From assembly GCA_022775105.1 (NCBI GenBank), contig JALFIX010000018.1, positions 1 to 64,000 on the forward strand: DNA of 64,000 nt, given 5' to 3'. The DNA comes from Prevotella sp. Lineage in GTDB: Bacteria > Bacteroidota > Bacteroidia > Bacteroidales > Bacteroidaceae. Under the pieces are notes generated by a model. That model was given only the letters and a program-made list of their open reading frames with translations, had not been told where the DNA came from and searched no databases. Positions 28,527 to 36,800 of this stretch are shown here, one piece after another; position 1 is the first letter of the stretch; each line of letters begins with the position of its first letter. The position numbers and the translations under genes were made by a program.

Positions 28527-31328
28527 CTACCACCATATCTGGCGATTGTTTTCATACGTAAACACTCTCTCCTCGTGTCCCTTTGTAAGATTCCTTAAGA
28601 GATATAAGCCTTTCGAGGGAACATTATTGAATGTGACGGTATTGCTATGGGCAGTCTGCTTGCCAAATGTAGCCCATTCGCCACCACTCCAGTACATCAG
28701 TTCGTATGTATTGCCCACCTCAATGCAGTTGCCGTCGTTGCGGGGGATATACCTTATCTTGCCTACAGCTTCAGGATAGCTCAACTTCAAACCTACCCAA
28801 TGACCATCGGGACTGACGCCGCTGAAGCCTGTCAAGATATCACCGTCGAACACAGTTTCCTTGGTATGCCCAGATTCACCATCTGTACCTATAACGCTAC
28901 CGATGATTTTAGTGCCCTTAATTGTATAAAACTCCAACTCGTTGATATTACAACGGGATCCATTAGGGCCAATATAACGAAGATACTTGAATCGCTTGTT
29001 GTTATCTATAGCCACCTCGCACCAGTTGCCATCAGTTATTCCCTCATGCTTGAACAACTCAACGGCATCTGAGAAATCCCCACGGTTGGCTCCTTGGAAT
29101 CGACCGCCTGACATGTGGAAATTGAAGTAGTCCTCCTTGCCGAAGAAAGGGTATTTCCTCAATAACGTCATCCCGCCACGATGTCTCATGTCGATATTTA
29201 TATCACGTGTCTTTCCCTCCTTGTCCACAATAAACGGCACGCCGAACGGACATATCTTCCCTTTCTTGTATGTTCCGGCCATATACATTATGTTGCGCCC
29301 CATTGACTTGAACACGACCTTGCCATTGGTAATGCGTCCGTAGTGAACTGGCTTCCATGTCTGATTGTCATAAACGCATATATATGCTATCCGCTTTTCT
29401 TGCTGCTCCTCCGGAACAGCCCGTTCCACATCTGTCGTTTGGATATACTCATCGGTGACATCAATGAAGTCAGGAGCCACGAACTGGGGCGGGACTTCTT
29501 TCTCATCCTTCATGTCGGCAGCCATTTGACTGTTTATCCGAAAGCGATGGCGGAACACCTTGGGTTTTCTGTATATATGAGAGTAATTGGCAGTGTCACC
29601 AGGGACACAACCCATGTAGAACGGAGTGGCTTTGCCGTCAGGATTGATTATCACGCTCCATAAATGTGACTGGCTTCGGTTGCCCCAATTCGGGGTGAAG
29701 TCGATGGCTGAAGGTATGCCGAGATAGCGGCACAGGGACACTATATATGAGGCCTCTTCGCGGCAATTGCCTGTCTTACCTGAAATGAGGGAAGACAACT
29801 TGGGCGATATGGAGCCCTCGTATGGAAAGAAACTAAACTTATCGCTAAGTTCATACACCCGCATCGCCTCAGCCACACAGCCCCCTACCCTGAAGTTGGA
29901 CTTTGCGTATGGATTGTCTCCCATTCTATCTATTTCCCACATCTGGGATTTTTTACCTGAATAAGGCATCTGAACCATTATCTCGTCTCCGTCTTCACCC
30001 TTGGTGGATTCAAGGAACAGACCGCTGAGCTTGTTCATAATCCTATAATAACCTTTATCAGCAGGAAGTATTGCCCAACGCTGGTGGTTACCGTTCAGAT
30101 AGTTATATTGAGCGATAGGGGCACCAACGTCAGTAAGACAATATTTCACCTCAAGACAAAGATTGGTAGTGTCGTTCCTGAATGATTTTATCGTCCAGTA
30201 TGTCTCTCCTAAATAGTCGAGTCTCAACATACAGCAACTGTCAGAAACTTCTGCACTTTCCAGTTTCACCAAGTTTAGTATTGCAGACTGTAGTGTGTCA
30301 AACTTTACTACGTTCCCTGTTTGCCTGTTGATTATGCGACAATAATTTTGGGAAAAATCCTCCACATCCTTTGGATTATACTCCTCCACTGTAGATACAT
30401 CAATATAATCCACCCCTACCACACCAAAACCATATTCAATGGTAATCTTGCTTTTACCTTTAGGAAGCTGCAACATCACCCCTTTTTTGCTGTCTTGAAA
30501 CACATACATTGAAGGTGAGGGTGCTAACGGCATCTCGCCCTGTAGCTTGCCGTTGACCTTAATGCCGACTTTATTGTCTTTACATGTTGACGTATATCTA
30601 AGGTTTATCATTTTCCTACACTCAACAGGACATTCCACCTCAAATGCAAGCAGATCTCCCTTGTGGCTTATTACCGCCATCTTGCCGTTTGATGCGCTCA
30701 CTGCATCTTCTATCTTACATCCTTTGATGTCGGCTTCTTCAGCCTCTACTCTCATCCCACGCCTGCTTACGATATAGTGGGAAGACAAGGATGGGAACTC
30801 CTTTTCCACGGCTTTTCGCCAGTCGCTCGGTTGCTCATTCAAAAGCCGATAAGGCAAGACATAATCAAAGAATATGTCTGAGCTGTATTCCCCGCTCCAG
30901 TTCACCTTGTGCCATAATGCGCAAGCATCATCAATGGCGGATATGAGTTGGGCGGATGTTATCGACTGAATATCCACCGACAGTTTTTTCGACGAGAAGT
31001 CTATGCTGCCTGTCTTTGCCTTGAACACACTGTCACGCAGTTCTTTTGCCTCTTTTGACATTGCGAGATATGCCTTGTCAAGCATCCCGACACATTCTCC
31101 GCTATACGAAAAATGGCATGACATATTCTCAATAAGGAACTTGGCAGCACTGTATTTCAATGTGTCTTCATCCTTCTCATAATGTCGCAGTACCTTTTCC
31201 AGTTCCTCCCTGTTGCCGCCAGCCATATCCAAGGCATCATCAAGTCTTCTGTCGCAAGATACCATTGCGACAGAAGACAACATTATTATGGCTATAGCCA
31301 AGAAACAGAAGAAACTGGTTGTTCGCAT
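28527..31328 (-). CDS. Transglutaminase-like lipoprotein with lectin-like and discoidin-like modules
   Basis: The 933-residue lipoprotein has a lipobox at C25 (AMVSC). A helical N-terminal region follows. Two QxW-type repeats (HQRWAI, SQMWEI) near the middle suggest a ricin-like lectin fold. A papain-like transglutaminase core follows with C522 (GNCREEAS), H554 (QSHLWS) and probably D563. The C-terminal part contains beta-rich carbohydrate-binding or discoidin-like segments (KYLRYIGPNGSRCNINELEFY). The function is unknown; it could be a transpeptidase, protease or inactive scaffold at the outer membrane. It starts 3 bp after the DUF3244 stop codon, which indicates co-translation. Confidence 0.72.
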   Translation of the reverse strand: MRTTSFFCFLAIAIIMLSSVAMVSCDRRLDDALDMAGGNREELEKVLRHYEKDEDTLKYSAAKFLIENMSCHFSYSGECVGMLDKAYLAMSKEAKELRDSVFKAKTGSIDFSSKKLSVDIQSITSAQLISAIDDACALWHKVNWSGEYSSDIFFDYVLPYRLLNEQPSDWRKAVEKEFPSLSSHYIVSRRGMRVEAEEADIKGCKIEDAVSASNGKMAVISHKGDLLAFEVECPVECRKMINLRYTSTCKDNKVGIKVNGKLQGEMPLAPSPSMYVFQDSKKGVMLQLPKGKSKITIEYGFGVVGVDYIDVSTVEEYNPKDVEDFSQNYCRIINRQTGNVVKFDTLQSAILNLVKLESAEVSDSCCMLRLDYLGETYWTIKSFRNDTTNLCLEVKYCLTDVGAPIAQYNYLNGNHQRWAILPADKGYYRIMNKLSGLFLESTKGEDGDEIMVQMPYSGKKSQMWEIDRMGDNPYAKSNFRVGGCVAEAMRVYELSDKFSFFPYEGSISPKLSSLISGKTGNCREEASYIVSLCRYLGIPSAIDFTPNWGNRSQSHLWSVIINPDGKATPFYMGCVPGDTANYSHIYRKPKVFRHRFRINSQMAADMKDEKEVPPQFVAPDFIDVTDEYIQTTDVERAVPEEQQEKRIAYICVYDNQTWKPVHYGRITNGKVVFKSMGRNIMYMAGTYKKGKICPFGVPFIVDKEGKTRDINIDMRHRGGMTLLRKYPFFGKEDYFNFHMSGGRFQGANRGDFSDAVELFKHEGITDGNWCEVAIDNNKRFKYLRYIGPNGSRCNINELEFYTIKGTKIIGSVIGTDGESGHTKETVFDGDILTGFSGVSPDGHWVGLKLSYPEAVGKIRYIPRNDGNCIEVGNTYELMYWSGGEWATFGKQTAHSNTVTFNNVPSKGLYLLRNLTKGHEERVFTYENNRQIWW

Positions 31329-31331
31329 TAC

Positions 31332-31703
31332 TTACTCTTCTTCAATAGCGAATTGCCCATAATACTCCACCCCGTTACTAAAACGAATCCTTATATTATA
31401 CGCTCCAACGGGCATGTCGGAAATGTCAAAGGTGAAAGAGTCCCTGCTATTGACGAAGAACTCCGACAAAACGACTTCTCCAGACTCTTCATTCTCTACC
31501 TCAACCACAACACTTCCGTAATACCTATTAATATCTAATAGGATATAATCGGAATAAAGGGTTGCATCAACAGAGGGAACGGAAGTCCTTGGACCAATAT
31601 CGGGATAAGTTTCCTTTAATGTAATTTCCTTACCGGCAATCACATTTAAAGGAATGAGTAATAACAAGCATAATAAAATCTTTTTTAGAGTTTTCATAAC
31701 CAT
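31332..31703 (-). CDS. DUF3244 domain secreted protein
   Basis: The 123-residue protein has a signal peptide (KKILLCLLLLIPLNVIAG) and one small beta-sandwich domain with the DUF3244 pattern: ITLKETYPDIGPRTSVPSVD, then SVVVEVENEESGEVV, then VGAYNIRIRFSNGVEYYGQF. DUF3244 proteins are short exported proteins of Bacteroidota without an assigned role, often next to membrane TPR/HTH regulators, as here. Starts at 31703 (MVMK) and 31697 (MK) are both possible. It is the first gene of the long unit reaching 15376, behind the promoter at 31724-31754. Confidence 0.75.
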   Translation of the reverse strand: MVMKTLKKILLCLLLLIPLNVIAGKEITLKETYPDIGPRTSVPSVDATLYSDYILLDINRYYGSVVVEVENEESGEVVLSEFFVNSRDSFTFDISDMPVGAYNIRIRFSNGVEYYGQFAIEEE

Positions 31704-31723
31704 ATTATTTTTTGTTTTTGCTG

Positions 31724-31754
31724 CAAAATTACATCAAATACTCATAATACGCAA
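31724..31754 (-). promoter_or_regulatory. Promoter of the DUF3244-to-RND unit
   Basis: On the minus strand: TTG, 20 bp, TAATTTTG. It has exactly the same box sequences and spacing as the promoter at 34553-34583. Confidence 0.75.
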
Positions 31755-31799
31755 GAAAAATAGGTAGTCAATCATATATTCTTAAAACAAGAAATAAAC

Positions 31800-31814
31800 A
31801 ACTGATAATCAGTT
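31800..31814 (-). promoter_or_regulatory. Candidate operator, AACTGAT-A-ATCAGTT dyad (copy 1)
   Basis: A perfect 7-bp dyad with a one-base centre, 45 bp upstream of the -33 box. The same dyad (arms one base shorter) lies 46 bp upstream of the -33 box in the duplicated region, suggesting an activator site. Confidence 0.55.
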
Positions 31815-31922
31815 ATCTAATTATCAAATTATCATTTAAAGCTAGGTAGATTCTTATTGGTTATGAAACAAAATCGAAAACAAATGAAACAATTTGCGGG
31901 GTATTATAATCAATAAAAGTCA

Positions 31923-33551
31923 CTATAATCCCTGAATCACGTTCCTCACTGATTGGTTCTTGTCTGTAATGCCCATCTTTTCCTTGAAACTGTATAGTTT
32001 GCGTTTCATGGAATTTACGGTGATACAATATATGTTTGCCATATCCTCATTGGACAGTCCAATGCGTATAAGCATACACATCTGTATTTCATCATTACTT
32101 AGACTTGGATATCTCTCCTTGAGTTTGCTTACGAAATACTCTTCTCCACCTTCAAGCAGTGAATACAGTTGATTCCAGTCATTGTCATTAATGACGATAT
32201 GACAGCTCTGTCCTTTTGCATCCTTGATCTTTTTGGCAAGTTCAAGCCTTTCAAACAGTCCGTTTTTCAACAAAGCTATTTGCTTGTTTTTTGACTCAAG
32301 CAATAGATTATGCTCTTTTTCCAAATATTCCTTTTCCTTTCTTTGGGAGTCAAGTTCCATTTCATACTGATCTTGCATATACTTTATCTCTTGCGCATGC
32401 AAGGCTTTCCTTTTGGAAAGATAGACATACACTAAAGCCGCCAATAATAGTACTGTAACGATGATGAAAAGTATTACACCGTTTCTGACCATCACTGCAT
32501 TTTCCTGCCTCTCTAACTGCCGCCCTTGGTTGATGTTCTCCTCAAAATACTTCCCTTTTTGGGAATATAAGTCCAACATGTACTTATCAGCGAATCTTTC
32601 CAAAGAATCAATATCGGTGGAAAGTTGCTTATCATTAATCCTTTTACAAGACAGTTTGCATAATTCCATATAGGATGAATATTTTAACTTGTCGTTACTT
32701 TCGGCTGAACATATACGGAGTAGTCTCTCTGCAGATTCCAATGAATCACATTCTTCAAGGCAACAAGAATAAAAAACCATTAATTTTATATCACTGGTTT
32801 CATCTATTGCTTTTCTTGAATAAAATAATGCAGAATCTTTTTCATTGAAATAGTAAAAGGCTCTACTCAAAGAATGATATACATACTTTGGCATTGAATT
32901 ATCTGATATACGATTCAAATATTGTTGGGATTGTCGTAAATAAAAAAAAGACGAATCCTTTTGATTATCAAGAATGTAACAATTTGCCAAATTGAGCATA
33001 TAAAGTATTAGATTTGCAATCTTTGCATTTTTTTGATTACTATATAAATCTACTGCTTTTTTTGCATATATAACAGATAATCTTTTATTGCTGAGAACAA
33101 TGCTTCGGCTTAACTTCTCCAATGCAAGACACTGCAAGTCGATATCGCCACGCTTCTTAGCATTATTGACGACATTTTGGAAACATTCCTCACACTCAGT
33201 TGTACTATCGTTCAGGAAATAGTATTTGCCCATATAGTATTGGCTCAGCCCATAGTACTTCGTCTCTGGCTCACCTTTATAATATATATAGGACTGGCGG
33301 ATGAGCGTGTCCATATCCACATCTATGCCCGACTTGTCCTGTGCCATGGTGAAGAGCAGGCCAAAGCGCGCCCTGTCTGATTTTGACAGCGAATATCTGT
33401 CAACAGTTGACAGCAAAGCCAAGGATGAATCCGGGGATTGCTCAACAATCCTCTCGGCTTCATCCATCACTTTCGCATTCCTGCCGCATGAGCAAAGCAT
33501 TGTCAGCAGCAATGCAATAAGTAACGTAAAATATACTTTAGTCCTATTCAT
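31923..33551 (-). CDS. Membrane-anchored TPR protein with C-terminal HTH (transcriptional regulator)
   Basis: The 542-residue protein starts with a lipoprotein-type signal (LLIALLLTMLCSCGR). About 320 residues of TPR-like helices follow, then one TM segment (VILFIIVTVLLLAALVYVYL), a long charged coiled coil (KYMQDQYEMELDSQRKEKEYLEKEH) and a C-terminal LuxR-like helix-turn-helix (LSNDEIQMCMLIRIGLSNEDMANIYCITVNSMKRKLYSFKEK). The plan places the TPRs outside the inner membrane and the HTH in the cytoplasm, so a periplasmic signal could be passed directly to DNA. It ends 4 bp before the control region of the DUF3244 operon and is the obvious candidate to act on both copies of that region. A -7 box TACCTTTG lies at 33591-33598. 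Confidence 0.8.
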   Translation of the reverse strand: MNRTKVYFTLLIALLLTMLCSCGRNAKVMDEAERIVEQSPDSSLALLSTVDRYSLSKSDRARFGLLFTMAQDKSGIDVDMDTLIRQSYIYYKGEPETKYYGLSQYYMGKYYFLNDSTTECEECFQNVVNNAKKRGDIDLQCLALEKLSRSIVLSNKRLSVIYAKKAVDLYSNQKNAKIANLILYMLNLANCYILDNQKDSSFFYLRQSQQYLNRISDNSMPKYVYHSLSRAFYYFNEKDSALFYSRKAIDETSDIKLMVFYSCCLEECDSLESAERLLRICSAESNDKLKYSSYMELCKLSCKRINDKQLSTDIDSLERFADKYMLDLYSQKGKYFEENINQGRQLERQENAVMVRNGVILFIIVTVLLLAALVYVYLSKRKALHAQEIKYMQDQYEMELDSQRKEKEYLEKEHNLLLESKNKQIALLKNGLFERLELAKKIKDAKGQSCHIVINDNDWNQLYSLLEGGEEYFVSKLKERYPSLSNDEIQMCMLIRIGLSNEDMANIYCITVNSMKRKLYSFKEKMGITDKNQSVRNVIQGL

Positions 33552-33733
33552 TGCCATTAAAGATGCTTATGATTCAGTCAAATTTGAATACAAAGGTACA
33601 TTTTTTTTTGATAATAGCATCAGAACACGCAAAATTATATACTTTTTTAACAGCCCTTTCGACTCATTTAATCAATAGTGCCGACTATTAAATTGTCATG
33701 AGGGTTTCATATGCTATAAGAATTAACATAAAG

Positions 33734-34534
33734 TTAGGAACAATAGATAGCTGCTGCAATTGCAACTCCTGCGGGACCTTCTGGCCCTACACAACTGCTA
33801 ACAATAGAAAGTACCATACCTAACGTAGATGTCATTTTCCGACGCCAACAGTCTTCAAATGACTCCCCTGGATTTCTTCCTCTTGTGGATGGCAAATTGT
33901 CAATATTATAAAATTCAATGACATCTATAACGTAATTATTATTATTTTCGTCATAAAACAAGTTGCATTTCTTTATTTTTATGCCATTCCCATCCAAATA
34001 ATAAAATTCGCTGGGATTTTCTTTATCAAAACAAACATACAAATCAAGTTTTCCATCATTATCAATATCACAGCCATATGAATCTTCTATAAGATTTTTC
34101 TTCATATTGAAAGTGAATTTCTCTTCATTTTCAGCATCCCGAAAAGAAACCTTATATGTTTCATTATTAGTTACTGATTTTGTATTGGCTACTTTCGTGA
34201 CAGACATTTCACCTAATGGCACAATCTCATATTTATCAGAAATAATGTCATCAACCTCATCATGATTATCACACGCGCTGCACATACATAGTATTGCAGC
34301 AAAAATTAAACAAACTTTTTTTCTCATAATCTTTTTAATTAAATTAATAAATAATGTTCTATATTTCTTTTTACCAAAGAATGACGAAATAAATGCAACA
34401 ATAAGGAAGAAAACTCCAATATAGCTACCATCTCCATTTACCAATGAAGAATCCACATAATTGTCAATCGTATAAAACAACAAATATGCTAATACTACGA
34501 CAATTAAAAAAATGATAATTCTTTTCATAACCAT
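33734..34534 (-). CDS. Unassigned lipoprotein, possibly fused to a small membrane protein
   Basis: The frame codes for 266 residues. Residues 1-69 look like a complete small membrane protein (two TM segments, ending in a basic KKKYRTLFINLIKKI). Residue 70 starts a canonical lipoprotein (MRKKVCLIFAAILCMCSAC) at base 34327, so this may be two genes joined without a stop, or a single lipoprotein starting at 34327. The lipoprotein part has a calcium-loop-like DIDNDGKLDLYVCFD. Its last 45 residues, after STRGRNPGESFEDCW, turn into a glycine/alanine-rich hydrophobic tail with cysteines (VSSCVGPEGPAGVAIAAAIYCS). I do not recognise the family. It sits behind a copy of the DUF3244 control region. Confidence 0.55.
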   Translation of the reverse strand: MVMKRIIIFLIVVVLAYLLFYTIDNYVDSSLVNGDGSYIGVFFLIVAFISSFFGKKKYRTLFINLIKKIMRKKVCLIFAAILCMCSACDNHDEVDDIISDKYEIVPLGEMSVTKVANTKSVTNNETYKVSFRDAENEEKFTFNMKKNLIEDSYGCDIDNDGKLDLYVCFDKENPSEFYYLDGNGIKIKKCNLFYDENNNNYVIDVIEFYNIDNLPSTRGRNPGESFEDCWRRKMTSTLGMVLSIVSSCVGPEGPAGVAIAAAIYCS

Positions 34535-34552
34535 ATATTTTTATTTTTGCTG

Positions 34553-34583
34553 CAAAATTACATCAATTTCTCATAATACGCAA
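34553..34583 (-). promoter_or_regulatory. Promoter of the unassigned lipoprotein gene
   Basis: On the minus strand: TTG, 20 bp, TAATTTTG; identical boxes and spacing to 31724-31754. Confidence 0.75.
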
Positions 34584-34629
34584 GAAAAACAGGTAGTCAA
34601 TTGATTATTATTAAAATACAGAATAAACC

Positions 34630-34642
34630 ACTGATAATCAGT
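34630..34642 (-). promoter_or_regulatory. Candidate operator, ACTGAT-A-ATCAGT dyad (copy 2)
   Basis: Second copy of the dyad, 46 bp upstream of the -33 box, in the same relative position as at 31800-31814. Confidence 0.55.
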
Positions 34643-34774
34643 TATCTAATCATCATATTAACATTATGGACCAGGTAGATTGTTATTGGTTATGAAACAA
34701 AATCAAAAACTAATGCAACTTTTTGCATGGCATTTTAATCAATAAAAAACTCAAGTTCCTGAAGTAAAGAACTA

Positions 34775-34906
34775 TGCGGATGCCTCTGGGAGCGTGGGCG
34801 TCCCGCCCGCGGCCTGCCGAGGAAACATATATCTTCCCTCTGCGATTATTTTGATTACTCTCTACGCTGACCGCAGGCGAGACGCCTGCGCACCCAGAGG
34901 CTGCGC
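34775..34906. repeat. GC-rich palindromic element
   Basis: About 130 bp with arms GCCTCTGGG (34782-34790) and CCCAGAGGC (34893-34901) and further pairing blocks inside (GGCGTC/GACGCC, GCGG/CCGC). It is far richer in GC than its surroundings and has no coding frame. It looks like a miniature inverted-repeat or REP-type element. Confidence 0.6.
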
Positions 34907-34944
34907 AATTAAAAGGGGCTTGGTTGCGGGTGACAATAATGTAA

Positions 34945-35041
34945 GTCCGCACCAAACTCGGTCATCCTCCACTGTTTCTCTTACAAAATAGCAGTGTTAC
35001 ACCGACTTTGGTGCGGAGGTTCAGCGACTTTGGTGCGGAGG
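34945..35041. repeat. Three copies of a TTTGGTGCGG unit
   Basis: Two direct copies of CGACTTTGGTGCGGAGG (35003-35019 and 35025-35041) and one diverged copy in opposite orientation at 34945-34962. Their role is unknown. Confidence 0.5.
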
Positions 35042-35089
35042 AACAATGGATTTACAACAGACTTACAGCAATAGAATTACTCAACTTTA

Positions 35090-35206
35090 CTTTACCTTCG
35101 GCCAGTGACCGTTGGTTCGGAAGTGGTAATTCCCAACGTATAAGGGTTTTATTTAAACCACAGAGATAATGAGAACCAACGGTCACCGTCCGAAGGGTAA
35201 GGTAAA
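35090..35206. repeat. Inverted-repeat element
   Basis: Arms GTGACCGTTGGTTC (35105-35118) and GAACCAACGGTCAC (35173-35186) are perfect over 14 bp and are extended outward by TTTACCTTCGG/CCGAAGG...GGTAAA. It has no credible gene. Between this element and 35469 I see only AT-rich sequence plus the promoter listed next. Confidence 0.6.
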
Positions 35207-35421
35207 AAGAGATTTTTGATTTTACAGAGTAGGTCGCAAGCGACGGAAAACGCAGAGTTTCCATACTGTTGTTATCATGCGAAGCCCTCTATGAACTCCA
35301 AATGCCTTGGCATTCAATCTCTTTCATAATAAAAAACTCTTAATCTCTTAAACTCTGTGGTTCAAAATCCACTTCCGAAACTTAGGTTAATTCATTGGCA
35401 GAATTTTTTTCATGGATTTTC

Positions 35422-35452
35422 TTGCAGGTTTCAAAAAAAAGTATTATCTTTG
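35422..35452 (+). promoter_or_regulatory. Promoter in front of the Rpn-tail fragment
   Basis: TTG, 20 bp, TATCTTTG; the -7 box ends 17 bp before ATG 35470. Confidence 0.65.
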
Positions 35453-35469
35453 CACCAAAATTGCGAGAT

Positions 35470-35775
35470 ATGGAAACACTGAACAGATTGCCCTGGGCGG
35501 CGCAGAGTGCCGTTTTCCAGAAGCTCGAGAGCATAGCCGACGTTGGCGGCATGACCCGCGACGAACGCCTTCAATACGATGAGGCCCTAAGGAAATACCG
35601 CGACACCATCAGCGTGTTTGAGGGCGCTCGTGCAGAAGGACGTGCAGAAGGCATTTTACAAGGGCAAAGAAACGAGAAAATAGAAAATGCCCGCAAGATG
35701 AAAGCCTACGGTTTAGCATTGGATATGATAGCCGACATAACAGGGTTGAATATAGATGAAGTGAGGGACTTATAG
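35470..35775 (+). pseudogene. C-terminal fragment of an Rpn/PDDEXK-family nuclease (putative transposase)
   Basis: The 101-residue frame matches only the tail of the Rpn recombination-promoting nuclease family. It begins near the ...FQKLESIADV segment and runs through the typical YDEALRKYRD and the EGRAEGILQGQ repeat-like stretch to a final helix (KMKAYGLALDMIADITGLNIDEV). The PD-(D/E)xK catalytic domain, which should occupy the first 200 or so residues, is absent. A promoter and ATG are in place, so a short protein may still be made. The frame also runs upstream to 35395, but that part is the promoter. Confidence 0.75.
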
Positions 35776-35837
35776 TTCCTCACTTGTTAACAGATAGTAT
35801 AGGAGCTATTCGACAATGCCTATCTTTTGACCTAAGA

Positions 35838-35876
35838 ATAGGGCATTCACTTGACAACTGAATAGGGCATTCTTTA
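35838..35876. repeat. Direct repeat GAATAGGGCATTC
   Basis: Two 13-bp copies about 24 bp apart, between the Rpn fragment and the EamA gene; the second reaches the EamA stop codon. Confidence 0.5.
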
Positions 35877-36800
35877 ACTCCCAAACCTTGAGTTAATAAT
35901 AAAAATTCCACCCGCGGCAAGGGCACCGGCGAGGACATACTTCCAATAAAATGGCTCGGCGAGGCAGATACATGACGAAACCGCCCCAATCACAGGGATG
36001 AGGGAGTTGAATATCGCCACCTTTCCCACGGGATTGCATGTCAACAACTTGTTGTAGAGAGTGAATCCAATGGTGGATATACCAATGAGCATCAGCAGGA
36101 TAAGCACTCCCGCGACGGTGACATTAGGCAGCCATCCGCCCATCAGCAAGGCCGGAAGAATCAGCAGTCCACCGCCAATGGCAAGGCTATACCCCGTGCC
36201 CACGAACACGTCCACACGCCGTCCCAATCCGCGCGTCATCAGCGAGGCGAAGGCAGAGCAAAGCGCATTGAGAATGATCATCCCGTCGCCAAGCCACGTG
36301 AACTGTCCGCTATCCTTACCGCCGAGGTTAAGGGCGAGGATGCCGAGAAACCCCACAACGCATCCGATGGCCTTGCGCACGGTCATGCGGTCGCTCTTGA
36401 AGAAAACACATGCAAGAATCACAACGGTGAACACGCCCATCGAATTGAGTATCGCGGCACGTGCCCCATCGCTGTGTGACAGTCCGAAATAAAAGAACGC
36501 ATAGTGAAAGGTGGTATTGAGCAGCGAGAAGAGCAGCACATACCACCAGTCGCGCCTTCCACTTAAGGAAAAACGCCGATGAGTGGAGCGGGCGACAGTC
36601 AGGATGATAAGTCCTGAAACGCAGAAGCGGATACCCGCAAAGAGCATCTTGCTGCCCGTCATGTCGGGAGTTATCCTGAACTCCCCGAATCCGAGCTTGA
36701 TAAGCGGATAAGCCCATCCCCACAAGATTGCTGCCGTGAGGGCAAGCCCAGCCACCCATGCCGGACGTTGGAATATACTGACCTTAGTATCTTTCATCAA
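35874..36800 (-). CDS. EamA-family (DMT superfamily) transporter
   Basis: The 308-residue protein has ten hydrophobic segments arranged as two EamA repeats. The first begins WGWAYPLIKLGF and the second starts around IILNALCSAFASLMTRGLG; both have the small-residue and aromatic pattern of drug/metabolite transporters. The substrate cannot be told from sequence. The start (36800, or 36797 for the second Met) overlaps the stop codon of the truncated Fic frame, so it may depend on the promoter at 37162-37193. Confidence 0.82.
   Translation of the reverse strand: MMKDTKVSIFQRPAWVAGLALTAAILWGWAYPLIKLGFGEFRITPDMTGSKMLFAGIRFCVSGLIILTVARSTHRRFSLSGRRDWWYVLLFSLLNTTFHYAFFYFGLSHSDGARAAILNSMGVFTVVILACVFFKSDRMTVRKAIGCVVGFLGILALNLGGKDSGQFTWLGDGMIILNALCSAFASLMTRGLGRRVDVFVGTGYSLAIGGGLLILPALLMGGWLPNVTVAGVLILLMLIGISTIGFTLYNKLLTCNPVGKVAIFNSLIPVIGAVSSCICLAEPFYWKYVLAGALAAGGIFIINSRFGS

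Larger units (their letters stand above)
31697..31919 (-). repeat. Duplicated control region, copy 1 (in front of the DUF3244 operon)
   Basis: About 220 bp between the DUF3244 start and the regulator stop codon match 34528-34745 almost base for base. Shared elements in order: CATAACCATAT at the start codon, CAAAATTAC (-7 box), TAATACGCAAGAAAAA (-33 box), AGGTAGTCAAT, the dyad ACTGATAATCAGT, AGGTAGATT, TTATTGGTTATGAAAC and AATCAATAAAA. Such conservation in non-coding DNA points to shared regulation or a recent duplication. Confidence 0.8.
34528..34745 (-). repeat. Duplicated control region, copy 2
   Basis: Near-identical partner of 31697-31919, placed in front of the unassigned lipoprotein gene. 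Promoter (34553-34583), dyad (34630-34642) and distal blocks keep the same order and spacing. Confidence 0.8.
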
